From NCBI GenBank assembly GCA_026125285.1, contig JAHCLO010000003.1:104661-168660 (forward strand): a stretch of DNA of 64,000 nt. The letters run 5' to 3'. Shown here piece after piece: positions 7,673-15,957 of this stretch. Each line of letters starts with the position of its first letter. Position 1 is the first letter of the stretch. Source of the stretch: Verrucomicrobiia bacterium. Its GTDB lineage: Bacteria; Verrucomicrobiota; Verrucomicrobiia; Limisphaerales; JADLHS01. Under the pieces are notes generated by a model that was not told the origin of the DNA, searched no databases, and saw nothing but the letters and a program-made list of their open reading frames with translations. Made by a program: the position numbers and the translations under genes.

Positions 7673-10144
7673 ATGCCCCGCGAAACCGCCCACTACGAAC
7701 TCACCCCCGCCGAGAAGCGCGACCTCATCAAGCTCATCGAGCAGGGCAAACCCCTGCCCGACCGCTACCGCTTCCTCCTCTTCGAGGACAAACGCGAGGT
7801 CGAACTCGTCTGGAACGGCAAGTCCCGCGAAGTCTGCACCGCCATCCTCCCCTTCCAGACCCTCGAACACATTGACGAACCTCGGAAGGAACGTAGTGGC
7901 ACGGGCGTCTCGCCCGTGAGTTCCGGTTCGCACGGGCAGGATGCCCGTGCCACTATCCAGCCCGACCTCCTCGACCTCTCCGGCCGCCAGCTCAAGGGCT
8001 GGACCAACAAACTCATCTGGGGCGACAACAAGCTCATCCTCGCCTCCCTCAAGGCCGGCGCGCTCCGCCGCCAGATCGAGGACGCCGGCGGCCTCAAGCT
8101 CATCTACATTGACCCGCCCTTCGACGTCGGCGCGGACTTCAGCATGGACATCGAGATCGGCGGCGAGACCTTCCACAAGGAGCCGAACCTCCTCGAACAA
8201 ATCGCCTACCGCGACACCTGGGGGCGCGGCGCGGATTCCTTCATCGCCATGATTTACGAACGCCTCATCCTCATGCGCGACTTGCTGCACAGCGAGGGCA
8301 GCATCTACGTGCATTGCGATTGGCGGGTGAACACGTTCATTCGGCAAGTCATGGATGAAGTGTTCGGGCGTGAGGCTTTCAAAAATGAAATCACATGGAA
8401 ACGCCAGCCGCCACGAGGAGCGCGTGCTGTGGCCAGCCAATACGCAAGAACGTCGGACAACTTACTGTTCTACACTCGCGGCGAGACTTACACATGGAAT
8501 CCGCAGTTTCGGGAATACAGCGAAGCATACATCGCGTCAAAGTTCACAAACACAGACGCAGACGGACGACGATACAGGGTGGGCGACATCGGCGACTACT
8601 CAGCGAAGTCTATTGAAAGGCTGCGCGCCGAAGGGAAAATCTACGATTATCCTTCTGGAAAAGTTGGCTTGAAGCGTTTTCTCGATGAGCAGAAAGGCGA
8701 GATTATTTCCGACATTTGGGCCGACATCCCTGAAGTCAATGCGATGGCGATTGAGCGTGCTGCTTACCCGACTCAAAAGCCCGAAGCTCTACTTGAGCGC
8801 GTTGTTGCGGCCAGCAGCAACGAAGGCGATTTGGTGGCGGACTTTTTCTGCGGCAGCGGCACGACCGCCGCCGTGGCCGAAAAGCTCGGGCGCAAATGGA
8901 TCGCCACCGACCTCGGCAAGTTCGGCATCCACACCACGCGCAAGCGGCTCATCCAGGTGCAGCGCGAGTTGAAGGCGGCGGGCCGGCCCTTCCGCGCCTT
9001 TGAAGTCCTGAACCTCGGCCGCTACGAGCGCCAGGCCTATCTCAACGTCAGCGCCCGCCTCTCCGCCAAAAAGAAAGCCGACGCTCTGGCGAAGAAGGAG
9101 CAGGAATTCCGCGACCTCATCCTCAAAGCCTACCGCGCCGAGCCGTTGGGCGGCGGCTCTCATTCTGGTAGCAGCGGACGTGAGTCCGCTCAAACTTCTT
9201 CCCCCGAGAGAAGTCAGAGCCGACTCACGTCGGCTGCTACAAGTGATTCATTTTTCCACGGCAAGGCGGGCAACCGTCTGGTGGTCGTCGGCCCGATCAA
9301 CCTGCCCGTCGGGCGGTTGTTCATCGAGGAAGTCATCACCGAATGCCGCAAGCGCGGCGCGTCCCGGGTGGACGTGCTGGCGTTCGAGTTCGAGATGGGC
9401 CTGTTCCCCGCCGTGCTGGACGAGGCGAAGCAGAAGGGCCTCGACCTCGCGCCCAAGACGATCCCGCCGGAAGTGTTCGACCGCCGGGCCGTGGAGAAAG
9501 GCCAAGTCCGCTTCCACGACGTGGCCTACATCGAGGTGACCCCTCGTTTCGGTCGTAGCAGCGGACGTGAGTCTGCTCAAACTTCCTCCGGAAGAAGTCA
9601 GAGCCGACTCACGTCGGCTGCCACAAAAGAGAGTCTCACCCTCGCCGTCGAGCTGACCGACTTCTCGGTTTATTACTCCCAAGGCATTGCGGATTCCATC
9701 GCGGCCGAATTGAAGGCCGGTAAGAGCGAGGTTGTGTGCGAAGCTGGCAAGCTCAACAAGATCAGCAAAGACAAGCACGGTGTCGTCACCCGCGACGTGC
9801 TCACGAAGAAATGGACGGATTGGGTGGATTACTGGGCGGTGGATTTCAATTACGAGAGCCGCAAGGAAATCATCAAAGTCCCCAAGCGCATGGGAGTGGA
9901 AGGCGAGTTGCCCGGCGCGGTGCAGGCCGGCTCAGGTGAATTTGTGGATTTCGAGGAACGCTGGACCGGCGCATACATTTTCGAGAACGAGTGGCAGAGC
10001 TTCCGCACCCGGCAGGACCGGGAGTTGGAACTCACGAGCGCCAGCCACACTTACGAAAAACCGGGGCGCTATGTCATCGCCGTGAAGGTGATTGATATCT
10101 TCGGCAACGATACGATGACGCTCGTGCCGGTGACGGTGGGCTGA
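7673..10144 (+). CDS. Type III-like DNA methyltransferase, Mod subunit
   Basis: The 823-residue product has the beta-class amino-methyltransferase motif order: catalytic DPPF at residues 147-150, then the AdoMet-binding FCGSGTT near 392. It resembles type III Mod proteins, which methylate adenine or cytosine N4 and supply target recognition for Res. Its C-terminus (HTYEKPGRYVIAVKVIDIFG) is a PKD-like segment often seen at the end of this Mod group. Three palindromic elements of 60-73 bp interrupt it in frame, adding roughly 68 residues near 75-94, 499-523 and 628-651. The catalytic motifs are intact, so the enzyme may still work. It ends the restriction locus. Confidence 0.87.
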   Translation: MPRETAHYELTPAEKRDLIKLIEQGKPLPDRYRFLLFEDKREVELVWNGKSREVCTAILPFQTLEHIDEPRKERSGTGVSPVSSGSHGQDARATIQPDLLDLSGRQLKGWTNKLIWGDNKLILASLKAGALRRQIEDAGGLKLIYIDPPFDVGADFSMDIEIGGETFHKEPNLLEQIAYRDTWGRGADSFIAMIYERLILMRDLLHSEGSIYVHCDWRVNTFIRQVMDEVFGREAFKNEITWKRQPPRGARAVASQYARTSDNLLFYTRGETYTWNPQFREYSEAYIASKFTNTDADGRRYRVGDIGDYSAKSIERLRAEGKIYDYPSGKVGLKRFLDEQKGEIISDIWADIPEVNAMAIERAAYPTQKPEALLERVVAASSNEGDLVADFFCGSGTTAAVAEKLGRKWIATDLGKFGIHTTRKRLIQVQRELKAAGRPFRAFEVLNLGRYERQAYLNVSARLSAKKKADALAKKEQEFRDLILKAYRAEPLGGGSHSGSSGRESAQTSSPERSQSRLTSAATSDSFFHGKAGNRLVVVGPINLPVGRLFIEEVITECRKRGASRVDVLAFEFEMGLFPAVLDEAKQKGLDLAPKTIPPEVFDRRAVEKGQVRFHDVAYIEVTPRFGRSSGRESAQTSSGRSQSRLTSAATKESLTLAVELTDFSVYYSQGIADSIAAELKAGKSEVVCEAGKLNKISKDKHGVVTRDVLTKKWTDWVDYWAVDFNYESRKEIIKVPKRMGVEGELPGAVQAGSGEFVDFEERWTGAYIFENEWQSFRTRQDRELELTSASHTYEKPGRYVIAVKVIDIFGNDTMTLVPVTVG
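7895..7954. repeat. 60-bp palindromic element, in frame in mod (GTGVSPV type)
   Basis: The outer arms are AGTGGCACGGGC and GCCCGTGCCACT, exact reverse complements, with a further internal GCCCGTG/CACGGGC pairing. The element is exactly 60 bp and begins on a codon boundary, so it adds 20 residues (SGTGVSPV...GQDARAT) without disturbing the mod frame. It falls between the Mod N-terminal region and the methylase core. Confidence 0.85.
9168..9240. repeat. Palindromic element in frame in mod, SGRESAQ/SRLTSAAT family, copy 1
   Basis: The arms GTAGCAGCGGACGTGAGTCC and GACTCACGTCGGCTGCTAC pair with few mismatches around a short Ser/Glu-coding loop. It is translated as SSGRESAQ...SRLTSAAT within mod. 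The same family recurs at 9555 and twice in mutS (35474 and 36295). Confidence 0.85.
9555..9624. repeat. Palindromic element in frame in mod, SGRESAQ/SRLTSAAT family, copy 2
   Basis: The same arms as the copy at 9168 (GTAGCAGCGGACGTGAGTC...GACTCACGTCGGCTGCCAC) with a slightly shorter loop. It is read in the same frame, giving SSGRESAQTSS...SRLTSAAT, about 130 codons downstream of copy 1. Confidence 0.85.
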
Positions 10145-10181
10145 GGCCCACTCGTCGGTTCGCGGACGGGCACGGCGGGGC

Positions 10182-10892
10182 TCAATCCGCCACTTCCAAC
10201 ACCAACGCGCCCGGTTCGACGCGCAGGCTCTTGATTCCTTGCAGCACCGGGCCGTCACTGCGTTGGCCCAGCATATCGGCCAGGAGGTTTTCTCCTTTCA
10301 GTCCGCCCATCCACGCTTTGGGCAGGCTCAGTCCAAAGACCGTGACATCCTCCAGAATGGCATACGGCGTCTCGCCCTCGGTAAGCGACACCCGGAACCG
10401 GCCGCGCGCCCGGAACATCATTCCGCCCACCAAGGGAACGTCTGGCGGAATGGGCGCCGCCACGTAGGCGTTGATGGCGTTCCGTCCGAACTCCAACCGG
10501 ACGGTCTGGCCCAGATCGGTGTTGGCGTTCAACATTCCATTCAACTCCCGTTCCGTGAGGCGCAGGACTTTCGACCCCGGTTCATAAGGGCGGTCTGGCT
10601 CCGTTGGCGCAAGGTTGAGTCCTCCCTGCGGGAGCAGCGGGCGGGCGCCATCCGTGGGGGCCGCGCCGACGCGCTGGAGTTTCTCCTCCACTGCGGCTTT
10701 CTCCGCCGCCGACAAGACCACCGGCTTGATCGGGCGTTGGATATACCAAATGGTGATGGCGACCGTGGCAACAATCACCACCAAGAGACCAAGCAACAGC
10801 CCGCAGACCCACAGCCAGGTGCGGCGCCTGGTCGGCGGCGCGCTGACGGAGTTGGCGACTGGTGGCGCGGCAGGGGGAAGGTTCGCGTTCAT
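10182..10892 (-). CDS. Hypothetical single-pass membrane protein
   Basis: The 236-residue product starts at ATG 10892 (MNANLPPAAPP). After a short Pro-rich cytoplasmic segment, residues about 25-47 form one hydrophobic helix (LWVCGLLLGLLVVIVATVAI). The remainder is predicted outside: a coiled stretch (AAEKAAVEEKLQRVG), then a beta-rich domain containing LRLTERELNGMLN and VPLVGGMMFRARGRFRVSL. The latter resembles periplasmic lipid- or polymer-binding folds, but I cannot name the family. It is convergent with mod. No operon partner is seen. Confidence 0.75.
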   Translation of the reverse strand: MNANLPPAAPPVANSVSAPPTRRRTWLWVCGLLLGLLVVIVATVAITIWYIQRPIKPVVLSAAEKAAVEEKLQRVGAAPTDGARPLLPQGGLNLAPTEPDRPYEPGSKVLRLTERELNGMLNANTDLGQTVRLEFGRNAINAYVAAPIPPDVPLVGGMMFRARGRFRVSLTEGETPYAILEDVTVFGLSLPKAWMGGLKGENLLADMLGQRSDGPVLQGIKSLRVEPGALVLEVAD

Positions 10893-11060
10893 GCTTTGCA
10901 GACAGTAACCATTCCCGCGGGCGCCGCAAGTTCGCTCGGCGGCAGCGCGAAGCAGGGGAGCGCAGGCCGGAGTTTCCCGGGGCGCGGGTTTCTCAAGATC
11001 GTATAAATCCACTCCGAAACTGTAGTCGCCAACCTTTGGGCGGGCCCCTAATCTGCGCGC

Positions 11061-11861
11061 ATGTCAGGCGACGAACTCTTTGCGCTCCTGGTCAGCATTG
11101 CGCTCGGGGGAATCGGCTGGAAGCTCTGGATCGAGGGGCTTTTGACGCTCAAGCCCGAGTTCCGCCGATCTTCCACCCGACTACTGGCAACAGTCACCCC
11201 GTTACTGTCCGCCGCGATCATGTTCTTCGTGCTGCGGCAGTGGGCCGCGCACGACGTGCGGAGCAGCGGGGTTTATACGGGCTTCTATCTGGCCATGTGG
11301 TTCGGCTGGACGGGAGCGATGAATTTCCTCCTGGGAATCGTGGGCTTGAGTTGCCGGGGTGATGTGCTGGAGCGCGGCAATCCGGCGGCCGGCCTAGCGG
11401 TCAGCGGGGCCATGCTCGGGCTGACCATTGCATTCGCCGGCGGCAACATCGGCGATGGGCCGGGATGGTGGGTGGTGATCTTTTCGGCCGGATTGGCCAG
11501 CGCCACCATGCTGGGATTATGGATCGCCGGTGATTTCCTCAGTCGCGTGGCGGATGCCGTCACGATTGACCGCGACGTGGCGGCCGGCTGGCGGACATGG
11601 GGATTCTTTGTCGGGACGGGCCTCATCCTGGGCCGGGCGGTTGCGGGCGACTGGCATTCCGGCGGGCAGACGGTGGTGGATTTCATCGCCAAAGGCTGGT
11701 GGGCGCTGGTCCTTTGGGCCATTGCGGTCGGACTGGATGTCCTGCTGCGGCCCACGCCGCACAAGCCGGCACCGAACCGGCTTCTCTGCGGCCTGCTTCC
11801 TGGGCTGCTCTATCTCGCGGCGAGTGTGGTGGTGGTGCTCTGGCAAGGGACATGGCGATGA
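11061..11861 (+). CDS. DUF350-type multi-pass membrane protein
   Basis: The 266-residue protein has about eight hydrophobic segments. Two internal blocks resemble DUF350 (YjfL family): GNPAAGLAVSGAMLGLTIAF and DRDVAAGWRTWGFFVGTGLI followed by LGRAVAGDW. It is twice the size of single-DUF350 proteins, consistent with an internal repeat. The stop overlaps the next ATG by four bases, so it is coupled to an ATP-grasp ligase of the glutathionylspermidine synthase family. The same gene pairing (yjfL-yjfC) exists in enterobacteria. Its substrate is unknown. Confidence 0.75.
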   Translation: MSGDELFALLVSIALGGIGWKLWIEGLLTLKPEFRRSSTRLLATVTPLLSAAIMFFVLRQWAAHDVRSSGVYTGFYLAMWFGWTGAMNFLLGIVGLSCRGDVLERGNPAAGLAVSGAMLGLTIAFAGGNIGDGPGWWVVIFSAGLASATMLGLWIAGDFLSRVADAVTIDRDVAAGWRTWGFFVGTGLILGRAVAGDWHSGGQTVVDFIAKGWWALVLWAIAVGLDVLLRPTPHKPAPNRLLCGLLPGLLYLAASVVVVLWQGTWR

Positions 11862-13150
11862 GACTGCCCTGGCGCATCGTCGAGCCGCTCGACTCCCGGC
11901 AGTTCGCGGAACTCCGGCGAACCGCGATCTTCGAGTGCTGCAAGTACGACCCGCAGGTGGAAGATGTTGACACGTTGTCTCCCCTGCCGCTGGTGTTGGC
12001 GCCGGAAGCCTGGGCGGAGTTGCGGGGTTGGGCGCAGCAACTTGCCCGTGAAACCATGCAGGCGGAACAGGAAATCCTGCGCCACCCGCAGTGTTGGCGT
12101 GAGCTGGGCGTGCCATGGTGGTTTCGGCGGCGGTTGCGCAAATTCGCGCTGGCGCCCGATCCCCTACGACACTTGCGTTTGGTCCGGTTCGATTTCCATT
12201 TCACCACCGAAGGGTGGCGGATTTCCGAGGCGAATTCGGATGTGCCCGGCGGATTCAACGAAGCTTCCGGCTTCACCCGGCTGATGGCGCAACACTACGT
12301 TCCGCTGGCCGTGCCCGGGGACCCAACGCTCGCCCTGGCAACCGCGATCCGCGAAGCCGCAGGCGACGGGGGAACGGTGGCGCTGGTTCACGCGACGGCG
12401 TTCACCGACGACCGGCAAGTGATGGAGTATCTGGCGCGACAGTTGGCCGGCCTCGGGCTAAATCCCGTGTTGGCCGGACCGGATCATTTGCGCTGGGAAG
12501 GGAGACAGGCGTACCTGGACATGGATGGCTTTCGTGGGCAGGTGGATTTTGTCTTTCGCTTCTTTCCCACTGAATGGTTGCCCGCCCTGCCGCGGCGTTG
12601 TGCCTGGTGGCATTTGCTGGGCGCTTCAGAGACGCCGCTGTGCAATCCCGGTTCGACCATCCTCACGCAGACCAAGCGCTTCCCGCTCGTGTGGGATCAA
12701 TTGGCCGCGGCGTTGCCCGCCTGGAGATCGCTGTTGCCGCTGACCTGCGACCCCCGCCAGGCCGAGTCCCGGCTGGCCGGGAAAGGCCGGGTGTTAAAAC
12801 CGGCACTGGGTCGCGTGGGCGACATGATCAAACTGGACGGAGTGACGCGGCCGAAAGAGGCGCGGCGCATTGAGCGGGCGGCGAGGCGGTTCCCCCGGGA
12901 GTGGGTCGCCCAACAACGTTTTGAAGCGGTGCCGCTGGTTGGCCCCACCGGTGAACTCTTCCCATGTATCGGCGTTTACACGCTCAATGAGCGCGTCATT
13001 GGCGCCTATGGGCGCGTGGCACGCCAACCACTGATTGACCATCTGGCACAGGATGCGGCGGTGTTGATTGCGCCGAACGTCTCCCTGCGGCCCGGCCTTG
13101 AACTGAATTCACATGAATCCAACCGAACTCTACAACCTGTGGGCGCCTGA
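11858..13150 (+). CDS. Glutathionylspermidine synthase-like ATP-grasp protein
   Basis: The 430-residue product matches the YjfC/GspS synthetase group. Characteristic segments are LVRFDFHFTTEGWRISEANS, DVPGGFNEASG, NPGSTILTQTKRF and the nucleotide-binding stretch RVLKPALGRVGDMIKL. Such enzymes form amide bonds between carboxylates and amines using ATP; the true substrate of the YjfC branch is not known. ATG 11858 is chosen because AAGGGA ends 7 bases upstream and because it forms an ATGA overlap with the DUF350 gene; ATG 11852 would be too close to that site. It overlaps the next gene by 38 bases. Confidence 0.82.
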   Translation: MRLPWRIVEPLDSRQFAELRRTAIFECCKYDPQVEDVDTLSPLPLVLAPEAWAELRGWAQQLARETMQAEQEILRHPQCWRELGVPWWFRRRLRKFALAPDPLRHLRLVRFDFHFTTEGWRISEANSDVPGGFNEASGFTRLMAQHYVPLAVPGDPTLALATAIREAAGDGGTVALVHATAFTDDRQVMEYLARQLAGLGLNPVLAGPDHLRWEGRQAYLDMDGFRGQVDFVFRFFPTEWLPALPRRCAWWHLLGASETPLCNPGSTILTQTKRFPLVWDQLAAALPAWRSLLPLTCDPRQAESRLAGKGRVLKPALGRVGDMIKLDGVTRPKEARRIERAARRFPREWVAQQRFEAVPLVGPTGELFPCIGVYTLNERVIGAYGRVARQPLIDHLAQDAAVLIAPNVSLRPGLELNSHESNRTLQPVGA

Positions 13151-13871
13151 GGGCGCACTTTGGTCCAAATGGGTCAAACCGGTGCTTTTTGCCCAGACCC
13201 CGCTGGCGGTGTCGGCCTACGAACAGACGCAGTGGCGCTCTCTGAATGTGGCGTGGGCACCATCAATGGACTCTCGATCCGCGGTGATTCTCGACTTGCC
13301 GGAGGATGAAGCCGTGTGTTGGGGTTTGGCTTTGGCAAGCCGGGGATTCCGCCCGGTGCCACTTTACAATGGCGCGCCCGGCGTGTCCGCCGTCGTGAAT
13401 GTTGGCCGCATTGTCGGGGCGTTGCATGACCTGGCCCAGGACTTGGTGGAAATGCCTCTCACGACGGATTCGCCGCCGGTGTTCCTGTTGGATGCAAACC
13501 GGCTTGGCGGTAGCGCCGTGGTCAGTCCCGGACGATTCGACAATCGCTGGTCGGTGTTTCCGCAGGATTTCCCTTCGGCCACTTTTCTCCTGGCCCACGG
13601 GTTGCGCGCGGTGGTGCTCGCACAACGTCATACCAATGCGCCGCAGCACGATCTGGTACATGTATTGTTGCGCTGGCAGGAGGCCGGGCTGGAAACTCTC
13701 GCCTGCGATGTGCAAAGCAACCAGCCGCCGACAACGATTCGAGTCTCGCGACCCGGCAATTTTCGCGCGCTCTGGTATCGCGCTCTGGTCGTCGCCGGCC
13801 TGCGCCGGAACAGTGCCGGCGGATTCGGTGCCGTGGTTCCGGAGCCCAGCCAGAGCAGTGGTTACGGTTGA
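13113..13871 (+). CDS. Hypothetical protein, third gene of the DUF350/ATP-grasp operon
   Basis: The 252-residue soluble protein begins MNPTELYNLWAPEGALWSKW, inside the end of the ATP-grasp gene (38-base overlap), so it is co-translated or tightly coupled. No signal peptide, membrane helix or known catalytic motif is visible. Recognisable segments are VFLLDANRLG, FDNRWSVFPQDFPSATFLL and HDLVHVLLRWQEAGL, and it ends with a short hydrophobic tail region. I do not recognise the family. Conservation of the three-gene arrangement would argue for a common pathway. Confidence 0.75.
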   Translation: MNPTELYNLWAPEGALWSKWVKPVLFAQTPLAVSAYEQTQWRSLNVAWAPSMDSRSAVILDLPEDEAVCWGLALASRGFRPVPLYNGAPGVSAVVNVGRIVGALHDLAQDLVEMPLTTDSPPVFLLDANRLGGSAVVSPGRFDNRWSVFPQDFPSATFLLAHGLRAVVLAQRHTNAPQHDLVHVLLRWQEAGLETLACDVQSNQPPTTIRVSRPGNFRALWYRALVVAGLRRNSAGGFGAVVPEPSQSSGYG

Positions 13872-13980
13872 AACCTCCACCGTCATCAGGCGCAAGTTCA
13901 ACGCTGCTTGAAGCCGGGAAATACGCCCAGTCTTGCCGGCCAGTGGGCAACCGCATAATGTGGCAACAGTCTCTGCTGGA

Positions 13981-15600
13981 ATGACTGTCAAGCCTCTACT
14001 CCTCACGATGGCGCAAATCGCAGTGGCCGCGTGGGCAATTACTCTGGGGGTGTGGGCGCAAATTCCCTGGCCGGGTTTGGCCGGGTTGGTGGGCCTGCAC
14101 GCCAGTCTGCTACTGCTTCTCCATCTTTCAGCGGCGAGAGTTCGCCAATCAGCGTTGCTGACGGTAGTCGGTTGCACACTGTTCGTGCCCGTGAGCATCG
14201 CGTTGGATCGCAATTTCTTCGTTTTGGACAACTACCATGTGGTCCTGGCGTGGTTGAACGGGGCCGGCTGCTGGCTCGCCTTGCGGAGCGACTTCAAATC
14301 GCGCCTGGATTCCTGCGGGAGAGTCTCGGGTCTGGCCTGGAGCCTTCTGGGAGCGTTCATTCTGGTGGCGGTGGCTTACCGCGACAATGCCGCCGCACCC
14401 TTTTATGGCGGGCTGGTAGTGACGCTGGGGTTGCTCGTTTGGAGCAAGCGACAATTCGCCTTGTCGGCGGTAGCCGTGCAGGCGGTGAACACCCTGCTGC
14501 TGCTGATCATGGGTTTGCCGGTGGCGGACCTCCTCCTGCGTCCAACTTACCGAACCGACGCGAGCAGCGGGCTGGCCAGAAAGTATTATTCGTATGACGC
14601 GGCGCGGCAGGACCCAGGCGCCTTTGCGCATTGGTGGAAAGCCTACCTGGACGAGTGGGACGCGATGGGGCGGGACGTTTTTGAGCCGGATCCCAGCGGA
14701 GTCCTGCCCTTTCGGCTGCGTCCCGGAAGCACGGGCCGGCTTTTTGACAGCCGCATCCTCATCAATCGGCAGGGCTTTCGGGGAGCAGAGATTGCCGGCC
14801 AGAAAGGCAATGGGTACCGCATCGTGGCTTTGGGAGAGTCCACCACCTTTGGATGTACGCTGCACGAGACGGATCAACCGTGGCCGGAAGTGCTGGAGCG
14901 CTTGATTCGCGAGCGTCTGCAACTTTCGCGTCCGGTGGAAGTCATCAACGCCGGGGTGCCCGCCTACAACCTGCGGCACAACCTCCAGCGGCTGCCCGGT
15001 GCAATCCTCCCCCTCCAGCCCGACCTGATTATTTCCTACCACGGCATCAACGGATTCTTCCTGCTGGACCAAGCATTGCCGCGCACCTCCGGCCCGCCGC
15101 CGCCCCGCTTTCGCCCCCGCCCGCTGCGGCTGCTGGCGGATGCGGAACATCGGCTGAAGATGATGCGTTACCGGACTCGCCAGGTGGCTGCGCTGATTCT
15201 CCAGCCGCCGGATTTCGCCAATCCGCAGGCGACCGAATACGCGGAGGCTTACCGCGAGTTGATTGAGGTTACGCGGTCCCACGGCATCCGGCTGGCGCTG
15301 GCCAATTACTCCATGGCGGTCAATCCCCAAAGTGATTTGCGCGTGGCCGAGTTCTACCGGACCGCGGCCCCGGCAATCCATTGGGTGGTCCGGGCCAACT
15401 CCGTTCATTCGCAGCTCGTCAAAGAATTGGCCGCGGAACATCCGGACGTCCTCTGGGTGGATACACGGGCCGGGCTGGATGGCCGGCATGAGATGTTCAT
15501 TGATCTCGGACACTTCACGCAACCCGGTCGCCAGCAACTGGCCGAAAACATTTTCGCGGGCATCAAGGACATTTTGCTCGAGGATTTGGCGCGCGACTGA
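13981..15600 (+). CDS. Membrane-anchored SGNH/GDSL-type hydrolase
   Basis: The 539-residue product begins with about six hydrophobic segments (residues 1-190) followed by an SGNH domain. The four blocks are visible: ALGESTTFG (nucleophile Ser), NAGVPAYN, SYHGINGF (oxyanion Asn) and DLGHFTQPG (Asp and His of the triad). SGNH proteins with membrane N-termini often modify extracellular polysaccharides, for example by O-acetyl transfer or removal, but no substrate can be read here. ATG 13981 is preferred over an upstream TTG at 13933. It converges on an SGNH-TPR protein of similar active-site design. Confidence 0.8.
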   Translation: MTVKPLLLTMAQIAVAAWAITLGVWAQIPWPGLAGLVGLHASLLLLLHLSAARVRQSALLTVVGCTLFVPVSIALDRNFFVLDNYHVVLAWLNGAGCWLALRSDFKSRLDSCGRVSGLAWSLLGAFILVAVAYRDNAAAPFYGGLVVTLGLLVWSKRQFALSAVAVQAVNTLLLLIMGLPVADLLLRPTYRTDASSGLARKYYSYDAARQDPGAFAHWWKAYLDEWDAMGRDVFEPDPSGVLPFRLRPGSTGRLFDSRILINRQGFRGAEIAGQKGNGYRIVALGESTTFGCTLHETDQPWPEVLERLIRERLQLSRPVEVINAGVPAYNLRHNLQRLPGAILPLQPDLIISYHGINGFFLLDQALPRTSGPPPPRFRPRPLRLLADAEHRLKMMRYRTRQVAALILQPPDFANPQATEYAEAYRELIEVTRSHGIRLALANYSMAVNPQSDLRVAEFYRTAAPAIHWVVRANSVHSQLVKELAAEHPDVLWVDTRAGLDGRHEMFIDLGHFTQPGRQQLAENIFAGIKDILLEDLARD

Positions 15601-15953
15601 ATCGTATGCTCGAGCGTGACGACGAGTGCAACACTTCCACGGCGGGCCGCGATCTGAATGTTGGCTTCCTGTCCGGGCTGAACGACCCACCCCTGAATCC
15701 CACGGTCCTTCGGGCTACCACTTTGGAGGAAAGTGGTTCGATTGGTTTCCGAGGACTTGCCAAACATTTGGGGGCACCTTTTGGGAGGGCGCGTCACTCG
15801 GTGTGCGCCATCTCGCGGATTTCCAACAGCGGCGCGCAGAGGACTGGCGCGCCCTACCCGCTGCGGGTTCATTGTTGGCGGTCGAAGCTCCCCGCGAACC
15901 TGCCCGGGTAACGCCGACTTTCCAATCGGTACGCGCCGGTTGGAAAACCGGCG
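15601..15953. other. Non-coding convergent gap with repeat-like sequence
   Basis: No convincing gene lies between the two convergent SGNH genes. The stretch contains an inverted repeat at 15831-15853 (GGCGCGC, nine bases, GCGCGCC) and, at its right end, a palindromic element that runs into the stop codon of the TPR gene. Codon bias in every frame is poor. It probably consists of decayed repeats and may include a bidirectional terminator. Confidence 0.5.
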
Positions 15954-15957
15954 CTAC
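15908..15957. repeat. Palindromic element overlapping a stop codon
   Basis: The arms GTAACGCCGACTTTCCAATC and GGTTGGAAAACCGGCGCTAC are imperfect reverse complements. The element is related in sequence to the palindrome at 37019 in mutS (both contain GCGCCGA/TTTCCAA). Its right arm supplies the TAG stop of the SGNH-TPR gene at 15954-15956, so insertion may have set the end of that protein. Confidence 0.7.

Noticed and set aside
9168..9624. Tandem protein-domain repeat in Mod
   Set aside because: The repeated peptide comes from palindromic DNA that is also found in mutS in another frame, so it is a DNA element rather than a protein domain.
14149..15690. 513-codon open frame antisense to the SGNH hydrolase
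   Set aside because: The plus-strand SGNH blocks I, II, III and V are complete; the antisense frame is a GC shadow.
15606..15911. 101-codon plus-strand ORF between the SGNH genes
   Set aside because: Poor codon bias, no recognisable domain, and it overlaps repeat-like sequence.
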